Assembly (NCBI GenBank): GCA_002724815.1
Contig: PBPV01000056.1
Span: 6,552-11,755, forward strand
Length of the DNA: 5,204 bases
Direction of reading: 5' to 3'
DNA from: Methanobacteriota archaeon
Lineage (GTDB): Archaea > Thermoplasmatota > Poseidoniia > Poseidoniales > Thalassarchaeaceae
Shown: positions 1 to 5,204 of the stretch, one piece after another
Position numbering within the stretch: position 1 is the first letter of the stretch
Layout of the letters: every line of letters starts with the position of its first letter
Notes under the pieces: model-generated
The model's input: only the letters and a program-made list of their open reading frames with translations
Told to the model about the DNA's origin: nothing
Databases searched by the model: none
Program-made: the position numbers and the translations under genes

Positions 1-402
1 GTTGATCGAGATACTGGAAAGAAGCAACTGTACGTATTGTTGACAAAACTCGCAGGAGCGGCCGCCAAGGGGAACACACCCCTACAGGTCGTTACAAATC
101 GAATCATGCCGCACATCAACAAGGGAAGCCCAATCATCATCCTGAGCCCCTTGGAAGGTGACCCGACCATGGTCAACGCGGTGCGAGATTTCCGTGCGCG
201 GGACTTCGACGTCACGGTTTTGAGCCCTTCTAGCCTAGAATTCGAGTTTGATGCCAGACGATTGGATCGTACCGGTTACGAAGTCATGAAGACTGAGCGA
301 GATATTCTGATGACTGAGTTGCGAGGCCTTGGTGCCTTTGTCATGGATTGGGAGCCTGACATGCTATTGTCAACTGCGCTTGCAGGCGCAAGAGGATTCT
401 GA
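1..402 (+). CDS. DUF58 (VWA-like) domain protein, C-terminal part
   Basis: This frame is open from the first base and ends at TGA 400-402, so the gene enters from the left and only its last 133 residues are visible. A TTG at position 37 is an internal leucine, since the frame is open before it. The segment PIIILSPLEGDP (window residues 44-55) and DVTVLSPSSLEFE (70-82) match the late beta strands of the von Willebrand-A-like DUF58 fold. The tail, with ERDILMTELRGLG (99-111) then VMDWEPD (114-120), resembles the end of archaeal DUF58 proteins, where an ER-rich helix precedes a VDWDP-like motif. DUF58 proteins are commonly encoded beside MoxR AAA+ ATPases and are thought to act as their partners at the membrane, but their biochemical role is poorly defined. 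The metal-binding MIDAS start of the domain, if present, lies outside the window. The next gene follows after 9 bases and is probably co-transcribed. Confidence 0.8.
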   Translation, partial: VDRDTGKKQLYVLLTKLAGAAAKGNTPLQVVTNRIMPHINKGSPIIILSPLEGDPTMVNAVRDFRARDFDVTVLSPSSLEFEFDARRLDRTGYEVMKTERDILMTELRGLGAFVMDWEPDMLLSTALAGARGF

Positions 403-404
403 GG
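400..404 (+). promoter_or_regulatory. Shine-Dalgarno site fused to the upstream stop codon
   Basis: TGAGG, extended as TGAGGTGA, matches four of five bases of the GGAGG core and the following GTGA of the archaeal 16S complement. It begins inside the DUF58 stop codon. Its core ends 7 nt before the ATG at 412 but only 4 nt before the ATG at 409. The other three starts in the window also have 7 nt, so this decides in favour of 412. The arrangement suggests translational coupling. Confidence 0.65.
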
Positions 405-411
405 TGAAATG

Positions 412-1341
412 ATGGCTGCTGGAAATTCTGCTGATACTGCTCACCTATACGAAGGTAAGACCGTCCGCAGCGGAGCTCCATCTCGGAAGAAGTTGGCTGG
501 CAAGATGTCATCCAGCGGTAGTGAAGTTCCCAAGGATGCAATTCCTGAAGTACACATTCCCACCTTTGTCGAGAGCCTCTTCGGTGGGCCCCTAGTCCCC
601 AAGATGAAATTCCTACCTGCAGATCGAATGGTCCAGACATTGCAATTGGTTGGTGGTGGACTGATGATGTTACTCGCAGTGTTGACTTACTTGGTCACAC
701 CCGCCGACGGTACATTTTGGAATGGATTTGCACTTTGGATTGGATTTGATGCTCTCGGACAAATTCTGCACCTGCTGATTGTAATTGGTGCACTCGGTGC
801 TGGATTCTATGGCATTTTCCGCAGAGATGCACGAGGATTGATGGCATCATACGTCCTGTTTATTCTGATTTCATTGCGTTTTGCGGCATCGAAGGATACA
901 TTCGATACTGGTGTACTTTCTGAGCTTGGAGAATTCTGGACGAAACAACTGATTGTACTCTACGCTGTCTCATTGGTCATGTACATGGAAGTCACCAATG
1001 GAATCATCCGATTCTCAATGCTCGACACGAGCATTCGCACCGGCGAAGTCTACGTGATGAACGTGAAGAAGGTGCTCAGCCGATATCACGTTAGCTTGGT
1101 CGTCACGCCCGTAATCGCCGCAATTGTCGCTTCGGCTACACTTTTGATCAATGTGATTATCCCATGGTTTTTCCAAATCTTTGACGAAGAAACTTCTCTA
1201 CGACTTGAACAATCTGTGGAACTAACCAGCGTGTATGGTGTTGCATTGGGGACGATGTTTGTCTTCGTACTTGTTGCAGGCGTATTTGCAGCGAACATCC
1301 CGCTCCGAATTCAGCAGTGGCGTGAATCCGCTGATGAATGA
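412..1341 (+). CDS. six-helix integral membrane protein of unknown function, beside DUF58
   Basis: I do not recognise a named family. From the ATG at 412 the protein has 309 residues; an adjoining ATG at 409 would add one. The first 75 or so residues are polar, rich in Ser, Gly, Lys and Pro, with no signal peptide. Six hydrophobic segments follow at about 77-96, 113-136, 142-159, 178-194, 228-255 and 273-296. Loops after helices 2 and 4 are basic (FRRDARG; a 33-residue loop with KK and several Arg), while those after helices 3 and 5 are acidic (SELGEF; FDEET). By the positive-inside rule both termini are cytoplasmic. No catalytic or metal-binding motif is visible. Its position 9 bases after a DUF58 gene, with a Shine-Dalgarno sequence overlapping that gene's stop, suggests co-expression and perhaps a shared membrane complex with DUF58 and a MoxR ATPase; that role is inference from context only. 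It ends with TGA directly against the convergent aspartate kinase stop. Confidence 0.85.
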   Translation: MAAGNSADTAHLYEGKTVRSGAPSRKKLAGKMSSSGSEVPKDAIPEVHIPTFVESLFGGPLVPKMKFLPADRMVQTLQLVGGGLMMLLAVLTYLVTPADGTFWNGFALWIGFDALGQILHLLIVIGALGAGFYGIFRRDARGLMASYVLFILISLRFAASKDTFDTGVLSELGEFWTKQLIVLYAVSLVMYMEVTNGIIRFSMLDTSIRTGEVYVMNVKKVLSRYHVSLVVTPVIAAIVASATLLINVIIPWFFQIFDEETSLRLEQSVELTSVYGVALGTMFVFVLVAGVFAANIPLRIQQWRESADE

Positions 1342-2670
1342 TTACTGCGACAATAGATCTAGTGCAGAACACAGTGTCTGTAAGGCCCATTCGGTTTGAT
1401 TGGCCGGAACAAAAGCATGAATCGCATGAGGGCGTGGTTCTTGTTCACTGAATTGAAAATCAATCCCTGAAGAATCCGCATGTTTGGCAATGGTCCCCCA
1501 GAGGTCACAATCTTCCCCAATGCCTTCTCCAACAAAACATAAAATCGAGACTGAATCACCGATTTCAGGCGTAGGCAAACTTGGTTGGGCCGATAAAATC
1601 CTCCGAGCACGGGCAGCCATTCGACTGGAAATGAGCAGTTGGACGTTACCAGGTTGCGCATGAATACTCGAAACTTGAATTCTTGCTCTAGCTAGGGCAG
1701 ACATCGCATCCGTGACACATTCAGTGAGAGAGATGGCACCCGATAGAGACCATGAGAACTGAACTTGGCGTGGCAGACAACCCACCGCCCGAACGCATGG
1801 AGTTTCAAGACGAATCGAGGGACCGATGATGGTCCCATCATCTTCAGGACTATGCAAAGGTCTGAGATTCAGTGGAATTCCCAGTTCACGAAGAGGTTCA
1901 ACCGCTGAAGGATGAAGCATGGGTTGGCTAAACACAGCAAGTTCAGCAGCTTCGGTGTACGATAGGTTGGAAAGATTCCGAGCAGGCAGTGTCCATCGAG
2001 GCGACAATGCCAGTACACCTTCGACGTCTCTCCAAATGGTTACACTTGATGCATCAACTGCCGCAGCCACGGCTGTTGCTGTCAGATCAGAACCGCCACG
2101 TCCCAGCAATGCAAATCCAGTTTTGGTCACCCCATACCATCCTGTTATGACCGGGATGGAGCCTGTCGGAAGCTGCAGTGATTCTTTGGTTCGTGCAGCA
2201 TCCACCCGGGCATCTTCGCCTCGACCGATGAGACGGATGCCGATGTCTTCCGACCAAGCCGGAATCGCAGGAATACCGCGAGCATCTAGAGCGGCGGCAA
2301 TTGCCAAACTTGAGAGTCGTTCCCCACATGCAAGCGCATCGGCTCGAACTTCAATATCAGGCAATTCTCGATACGATTCAAGGCAACTGGATAGATGATG
2401 CAGTGTATCCGCAAATCGAATGCACCAAGGAGAGGTTGCGATTTCAGGAACGCGTTCAAGATGTTCCAATTCAATTGAGGCTGTAAATGCGACATTTGGG
2501 GTTGTTGATTCAAAATCAATTTGCTCAATGATTCGATCTGTGACTCCTCGGAATGCGGAAACAACCACGACTTTCTGACCTTCTGATTCGCGAATCCTTT
2601 CGACTACTGCATCGATATCTTCCACAGCAGATAGGCAGGAGCCCCCAAATTTGTGAACATGGACACCCAT
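1342..2670 (-). CDS. aspartate kinase with C-terminal ACT region
   Basis: This enzyme phosphorylates L-aspartate with ATP, the first step towards aspartate semialdehyde. The 442-residue protein has the amino-acid kinase domain in order: KFGGSCL (7-13), VVVVSAFRGVTD (34-45), ACGERLSS (114-121), VITGWYG (174-180), LGRGGSDLTAT (189-199), WRDVEGV (213-219), SYTEAAEL (237-244) and LHP (252-254). From about residue 305 two ACT-like units follow; the second starts near VSILCFVGEGIG (373-384). Length is close to ordinary monofunctional aspartokinases, with no homoserine dehydrogenase fusion. Odd points are WRDVEG for the usual WTDVDG/WTDVPG, ALSPR for xxDPR, FSQPMLHP for the usual FGAKVLHP, and a second ACT unit lacking the usual SQGSSE-like effector segment. 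The start is the ATG at 2670, which overlaps the chorismate synthase TGA by one base and has GGAGG 7 nt upstream; it puts KFGG at the expected place. An upstream in-frame ATG at 2718 adds 16 unrelated residues. Being last in a chorismate operon suggests it feeds the aspartate-semialdehyde-dependent archaeal dehydroquinate route. Identity is secure; full activity and effector are not. The usual symbol would be lysC, but which pathway it mainly serves is uncertain. Confidence 0.93.
   Translation of the reverse strand: MGVHVHKFGGSCLSAVEDIDAVVERIRESEGQKVVVVSAFRGVTDRIIEQIDFESTTPNVAFTASIELEHLERVPEIATSPWCIRFADTLHHLSSCLESYRELPDIEVRADALACGERLSSLAIAAALDARGIPAIPAWSEDIGIRLIGRGEDARVDAARTKESLQLPTGSIPVITGWYGVTKTGFALLGRGGSDLTATAVAAAVDASSVTIWRDVEGVLALSPRWTLPARNLSNLSYTEAAELAVFSQPMLHPSAVEPLRELGIPLNLRPLHSPEDDGTIIGPSIRLETPCVRAVGCLPRQVQFSWSLSGAISLTECVTDAMSALARARIQVSSIHAQPGNVQLLISSRMAARARRILSAQPSLPTPEIGDSVSILCFVGEGIGEDCDLWGTIAKHADSSGIDFQFSEQEPRPHAIHAFVPANQTEWALQTLCSALDLLSQ
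1819..1842. repeat. two overlapping inverted repeats inside aspartate kinase
   Basis: GGGACC (1819-1824) pairs with GGTCCC (1831-1836) around GATGAT. GATGATGG (1825-1832) pairs with CCATCATC (1835-1842) around TC. The two pairings share bases and would be mutually exclusive. They fall in the codons for the conserved DDGTIIGP stretch, which can explain the symmetry, so function is doubtful. Confidence 0.35.
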
Positions 2671-3719
2671 CAGATTTCCTCCCGCATTTGGAGCAAGTCC
2701 GCGATGACCAATCGACATACTGCTTCCACCACAGGGGCCGCGCGGGGTGCCAAAACTGGATCATGGCGCCCACCAATTTGCAATTCACGCATCTCTCCTG
2801 AAGGCACATGAAGTGTTGTCTGAGGAAGTGCAATTGAACTGGGGGGTTTGAAATGTACACGGATACGCAAGGGAGCACCCGTCGACATTCCACCGAGGGC
2901 ACCGTCTGCATCCTCTCCAAGCGGAGTCCCTTCTGGACCCCAAGCGTCGTTGTGCTCAGAACCCTGCATTGTGACCGCATCTCTTCCACGGCCAAATTCC
3001 ACGCCGCGAGCCCCAGGGATGGCCATCAAGGCCCGTGCAAGGGCAGGCTCAAGGCCTTCAAACCAAGGCTCGCCCACCCCGATGGGTACGTTGAAAATTC
3101 GTGATTCGACGGTAGAGCCGATGCTATCACCTGCTTTCCTCAGTGATTTGACCAATTCAAGCATTTGTTTTGCCGCATCGGGGTCATTGCAGTTTAGCAC
3201 CGTACAAGCTTCACCTTCTGGTTCAGTATCAAAAGCGGCTTCTATGGTTCCGATTTGACTACAGTGAGCCTGGACCCGTACATCACCAAGGGCATCGCGG
3301 GCGATTGAACCGGCTGCAACCAAACCCAATGTCAGACGACCTGAATTGGCACCCCCTCCTCGAAGATCAGCGGCCCCACCCGTTCGGGTTGCCTCAGGCA
3401 AGTCGGCATGACCGGGGCGCGGTTGATTCGGAAGGAATCCATAATCCTTGGATTTCGCATCTTTATTTCGAGCCAGAAGTAAAATCGGATACCCAGTCGT
3501 CTTGCCTTCGTACACCCCGGAGAGAATTTCGCAATCATCCGGTTCGGCTCTTGCAGACAACAATCGTCGACCCGGTCGACGACGTTGCAAATCCTCAATG
3601 AGGGATGCTACATCGACAGGAATACCGGGGGGAATCCCTTCCAAAAGGGCCCCTACGGCTGCACCGTGGCTTTCTCCGAAGAGTGTAACACGAACGGAAT
3701 CGCCGAGACTCATGCCCAT
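2670..3719 (-). CDS. aroC: chorismate synthase
   Basis: The enzyme converts 5-enolpyruvylshikimate 3-phosphate to chorismate, using reduced FMN, as the last step of the shikimate pathway. The 349-residue protein is within the normal family range. Signatures in order are VTLFGESHGAA (11-21, with the conserved His19), RRRPGRR (46-52), EILSGVYEGKTTG (64-76), RPGHAD (101-106, with the second conserved His104), DLRGGGANSGRLT (118-130), GVEFGRG (239-245), GSEHND (253-258), GGMSTGAPLRIRV (276-288), KPPSSI (291-296) and GRHDPVLAPRAAPVVEA (317-333). The GGGANSGRLT segment differs from the common GGGRSSARET and resembles the variant subtype I recall from some clostridia and Thermoplasma relatives. Asn in the usual GGISNG is Thr here. 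The ATG at 3719 is preferred over the one at 3713 because GGAGG sits 7 nt before it. The gene lies 39 nt after shikimate kinase and overlaps aspartate kinase by one base. EPSP synthase, the intervening step, is not in the window. Confidence 0.97.
   Translation of the reverse strand: MGMSLGDSVRVTLFGESHGAAVGALLEGIPPGIPVDVASLIEDLQRRRPGRRLLSARAEPDDCEILSGVYEGKTTGYPILLLARNKDAKSKDYGFLPNQPRPGHADLPEATRTGGAADLRGGGANSGRLTLGLVAAGSIARDALGDVRVQAHCSQIGTIEAAFDTEPEGEACTVLNCNDPDAAKQMLELVKSLRKAGDSIGSTVESRIFNVPIGVGEPWFEGLEPALARALMAIPGARGVEFGRGRDAVTMQGSEHNDAWGPEGTPLGEDADGALGGMSTGAPLRIRVHFKPPSSIALPQTTLHVPSGEMRELQIGGRHDPVLAPRAAPVVEAVCRLVIADLLQMREEI
2678..2682 (-). promoter_or_regulatory. Shine-Dalgarno site of aspartate kinase, inside the chorismate synthase gene
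   Basis: On the minus strand GGAGG lies 7 nt before the ATG at 2670. It is within the last codons of chorismate synthase (Arg-Glu-Glu-Ile-stop). With the TGATG stop/start overlap this indicates translational coupling, and it decides the aspartate kinase start over the ATG at 2718. Confidence 0.75.
3564..3582. repeat. perfect 9-bp inverted repeat with 1-base centre, inside chorismate synthase
   Basis: The two arms TCGTCGACC and GGTCGACGA are exact reverse complements around a single C. Outside them CAA (3561-3563) and TTG (3585-3587) could extend the pairing across a 2-base bulge. It lies in the codons for the conserved RRRPGRR motif of chorismate synthase, where alternating Arg codons around Pro-Gly can create such symmetry. 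A function is not shown. Confidence 0.55.
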
Positions 3720-3726
3720 TGAACAA

Positions 3727-3731
3727 CCTCC
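3727..3731 (-). promoter_or_regulatory. Shine-Dalgarno site of chorismate synthase
   Basis: On the minus strand GGAGG, extended to GGAGGT, ends 7 nt before the ATG at 3719. It would be 13 nt from the alternative ATG at 3713, so it supports the earlier start. It lies in the 39-nt gap after shikimate kinase. Confidence 0.75.
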
Positions 3732-3758
3732 GGGTGCTGCGCGACGAGGGTCTTGCCC

Positions 3759-4622
3759 TTATGCCTCACTCGTGCGAATACTGGTTTCGATGATCTCCCA
3801 GTTACGAGGACCAAGGGTTTGTTTGATGCGTCGAACGGTCGCCTCTTGACTTGAGGGGATGATGAGGAAAATGGCTGGACCCGATCCCGTGATGGATGAA
3901 ACACGGCTACCTAAGATGCCCATGTCATTGCAGGTTTTGCGTCCTAAATTATCGCCTAGCGCAGTCGCAACAGCGCGACCATTGTGAACCATGGCATTGA
4001 AAATTTGCTGCTGTTCAACCGATGTGATGGCTTGCTGGAATTGCCCCGCGGCAAATTGGAATCGCTCTGGATCGGGTTGGACTTCACGAGGGCCACGATC
4101 TACAACCAGTACTGTCCAATCATCTGCATTGGGGATTTCTCCTTGCATCAATACGCCCTCCGCAGCTGGGACTGAAGGATCAACAACTTTCCACCCGGGT
4201 TCGACTGCTGACCAAGAATCGTCGACTGAACCCGTCATGGAACAACCGCAGGACAGTTGTGCTGCGGTCGAGATATCAACCATCTCGTGATGTTCAAGAT
4301 TGGTTTCCGTCGCATCACAAAGCGCTCGAATGCATGCGATTGCCAATGCTGCACTCGACTTGAGCCCCCGACCTGTGGGAATGTCAGAACGAATCGCCCA
4401 GTGCAACTCTTCGGCTTCGGGTAGAGAATGACCTGCAGAGGTCCAAGCTTCCATCACCGCAGGTAGCAAACCATGAGGGTCTTCGGGCTCTTTTTTGACA
4501 GGAGTGTCTCTCAATTGTACACGGGTCGATAAATCAAGACTCAGAACCGAACCGTAACCAGCGCCCAAGGCATGGAGAATACTGATTCCTCCGTGACCTT
4601 TACCTCGCCCCAGTACTGCCAT
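3759..4622 (-). CDS. archaeal-type shikimate kinase (GHMP kinase family)
   Basis: The enzyme phosphorylates shikimate with ATP to shikimate 3-phosphate. It belongs to the GHMP kinases and is unrelated to the P-loop AroK/AroL of bacteria. The 287-residue protein matches the family length. Near the N-terminus GKGHGGISILHALGAGYGS (7-25) corresponds to the family's AxAHGAATIVNAIATGKG-like opening. The GHMP phosphate-binding motif is SDIPTGRGLKSSAALA (79-94), whose GLKSS form is characteristic of archaeal shikimate kinase. The segment MTGSVDDSW (129-137) carries the conserved Asp pair that includes the likely catalytic base. The C-terminal GHMP motif is SITGSGPAIF (243-252). The start at 4622 places the N-terminal motif as in relatives. 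The gene lies 12 nt after dehydroquinate synthase II and 39 nt before chorismate synthase, so genomic context agrees. No damaged motif is seen. Homoserine kinase and other GHMP enzymes are less likely because of the GLKSS motif and the neighbours. Confidence 0.94.
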   Translation of the reverse strand: MAVLGRGKGHGGISILHALGAGYGSVLSLDLSTRVQLRDTPVKKEPEDPHGLLPAVMEAWTSAGHSLPEAEELHWAIRSDIPTGRGLKSSAALAIACIRALCDATETNLEHHEMVDISTAAQLSCGCSMTGSVDDSWSAVEPGWKVVDPSVPAAEGVLMQGEIPNADDWTVLVVDRGPREVQPDPERFQFAAGQFQQAITSVEQQQIFNAMVHNGRAVATALGDNLGRKTCNDMGILGSRVSSITGSGPAIFLIIPSSQEATVRRIKQTLGPRNWEIIETSIRTSEA

Positions 4623-4629
4623 AATGACC

Positions 4630-4634
4630 CCGCC
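4630..4634 (-). promoter_or_regulatory. weak Shine-Dalgarno site of shikimate kinase
   Basis: On the minus strand GGCGG, one mismatch from GGAGG, ends exactly 7 nt before the ATG at 4622 and directly follows the TAA of dehydroquinate synthase II. It is the weakest of the four sites, so shikimate kinase translation may rely partly on coupling to the upstream gene. Confidence 0.45.
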
Positions 4635-5204
4635 TTAGCGCTCCTCGACACCTGAGAGGATGTTCTTACCGATATGTCTAGCGCTTGAATCGACTTGAAC
4701 AAGAACTGAATCTCCGACATTTAGAGAGGTGACCGATGGCATTTCTCCCGTGGGAGAAATCAAGCGCACTGTTTCAGCCTGCTGAACAAAGGTTTGCCCA
4801 ACCGTACCTGTTTCTTTGTGCTCGAATCGGATGATCAAAAAAGGTCGAGATTCAATCTTCATCCGACCGACGATGGCTTCATCCACCACTCCGTTCGAAT
4901 CGCAAATGGCGACCACATCACCGGCCACCAATTCACTGAGATACTTGGTGGTCCCATCGGCCATCAGAACGTAACCATGAACAGCACCTGCATTGATCCG
5001 GAAGGGGCGAGGGGGGACGAAATCGCTATCCAAGGTCTCCCCATGAATCAGGACGAGTGCGTTCGATGATGAACCTACAAGGAGACCTTGTCCGACCTCA
5101 AGAATTGAGGTTAGATCTACACACGCGCGATCGCCAAATCCACCGTCTTGAATCTCGGTGATTTTAGCCGTGACGATGCCCGAATCATCCTCCACAATTT
5201 CCTC
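4635..5204 (-). CDS. 3-dehydroquinate synthase II, C-terminal part
   Basis: This archaeal enzyme (often written AroB') makes 3-dehydroquinate from 2-amino-3,7-dideoxy-D-threo-hept-6-ulosonate by NAD-dependent oxidative deamination and cyclisation, replacing the bacterial AroB. The frame is open through the right edge, so the start is missing. The last 189 residues are present, roughly half of a family that usually runs about 330-390 residues. A GTG at 5195 is internal, since homology-like sequence continues through it. Recognisable conserved stretches are TEIQDGGFGDRACVD (16-30), GQGLLVGSSSNAL (38-50), RPFRINAGAVHGYV (66-79), TKYLSELVAGD (86-96), VGRMKIESRPFLII (112-125), QAETVRLISP (142-151), SLNVGDSVLV (160-169) and SARHIG (174-179). 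They follow one another without gap or frameshift. Shikimate kinase begins 12 nt downstream. The enzyme marks the aspartate-semialdehyde-based route to aromatic amino acids and is the strongest archaeal indicator in the window. Confidence 0.95.
   Translation of the reverse strand, partial: EEIVEDDSGIVTAKITEIQDGGFGDRACVDLTSILEVGQGLLVGSSSNALVLIHGETLDSDFVPPRPFRINAGAVHGYVLMADGTTKYLSELVAGDVVAICDSNGVVDEAIVGRMKIESRPFLIIRFEHKETGTVGQTFVQQAETVRLISPTGEMPSVTSLNVGDSVLVQVDSSARHIGKNILSGVEER

Noticed and set aside
37..402. TTG at 37 as a true start of a 121-residue protein
   Set aside because: The frame is open to base 1 and the preceding residues continue a plausible DUF58 helix, so the gene is truncated by the window rather than starting there.
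1919..2398. Plus-strand open frame of 159 codons
   Set aside because: It lies wholly antisense to aspartate kinase, has a low-complexity Ser/Ala/Arg composition and no recognisable domain; it is a shadow of the real gene.
2671..2718. Upstream ATG at 2718 as the aspartate kinase start
   Set aside because: It would add 16 residues with no resemblance to the family ahead of the KFGG motif and overlap chorismate synthase by 49 nt, whereas the ATG at 2670 has GGAGG 7 nt upstream and a stop/start overlap.
2525..2995. Minus-strand open frame of 156 codons across the chorismate synthase/aspartate kinase junction
   Set aside because: It is an out-of-frame reading of two real genes on the same strand, with no domain and Cys/Arg-rich composition.
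3635..3648. Small hairpin CCCTT-CCAA-AAGGG
   Set aside because: A 5-bp stem within the chorismate synthase LEGIPPG codons, with no adjoining T tract; consistent with chance.
3448..3849. Plus-strand open frame of 133 codons spanning the shikimate kinase/chorismate synthase gap
   Set aside because: It is antisense to two well-supported genes, Arg/Ser/Pro-rich and without any motif.
4491..4496. Run of six T on the plus strand, possible terminator or slippage site
   Set aside because: It is the Lys-Lys codons of shikimate kinase on the minus strand. It is not near a plus-strand gene end, and the A run is not in the phase of a standard -1 frameshift heptamer.

Overview
The window is gene-dense and reads as the chromosome of an archaeon. 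The strongest evidence is the minus strand, which carries two enzymes in their archaeal forms: a 3-dehydroquinate synthase II, which replaces the bacterial AroB route, and a GHMP-family shikimate kinase, which replaces bacterial AroK/AroL. The plus-strand gene also ends like archaeal DUF58 proteins. Moderate base composition, near-zero spacers and Shine-Dalgarno-led internal starts would suit a mesophilic euryarchaeon such as marine group II (Poseidoniia). That placement is an inference from gene content and style, not shown by any marker gene here.

Left part, plus strand (1-1341). The 3' end of a DUF58 (VWA-like) gene enters from the left edge. After 9 bases comes a six-helix membrane protein of unknown function. 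DUF58 genes commonly accompany MoxR-type AAA+ ATPases and membrane proteins, so the rest of such a cluster may lie upstream, outside the window.

Right part, minus strand (5204-1342), read right to left. A 5'-truncated 3-dehydroquinate synthase II is followed after 12 nt by the archaeal shikimate kinase, after 39 nt by chorismate synthase, and with a 1-nt TGATG overlap by aspartate kinase. This looks like one transcription unit whose promoter lies beyond the right edge. The first three enzymes act in chorismate synthesis. Aspartate kinase fits because the archaeal route makes dehydroquinate from L-aspartate semialdehyde rather than from erythrose 4-phosphate, so it makes the precursor of the semialdehyde. 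Dehydroquinate dehydratase, shikimate dehydrogenase, EPSP synthase, aspartate-semialdehyde dehydrogenase and the ADTH synthase are not in the window.

The two gene groups converge with no base between their stop codons (1341/1342), and no terminator-like T tract is seen there. All four internal starts have a GGAGG-like element exactly 7 nt upstream. No RNA gene, mobile element, CRISPR array or promoter was found, and no stretch over 300 bases lacks a gene. I found no clearly new biological system. The best leads are the aspartate kinase linked to aromatic synthesis, its divergent active-site and ACT residues, and the unnamed membrane partner of DUF58.
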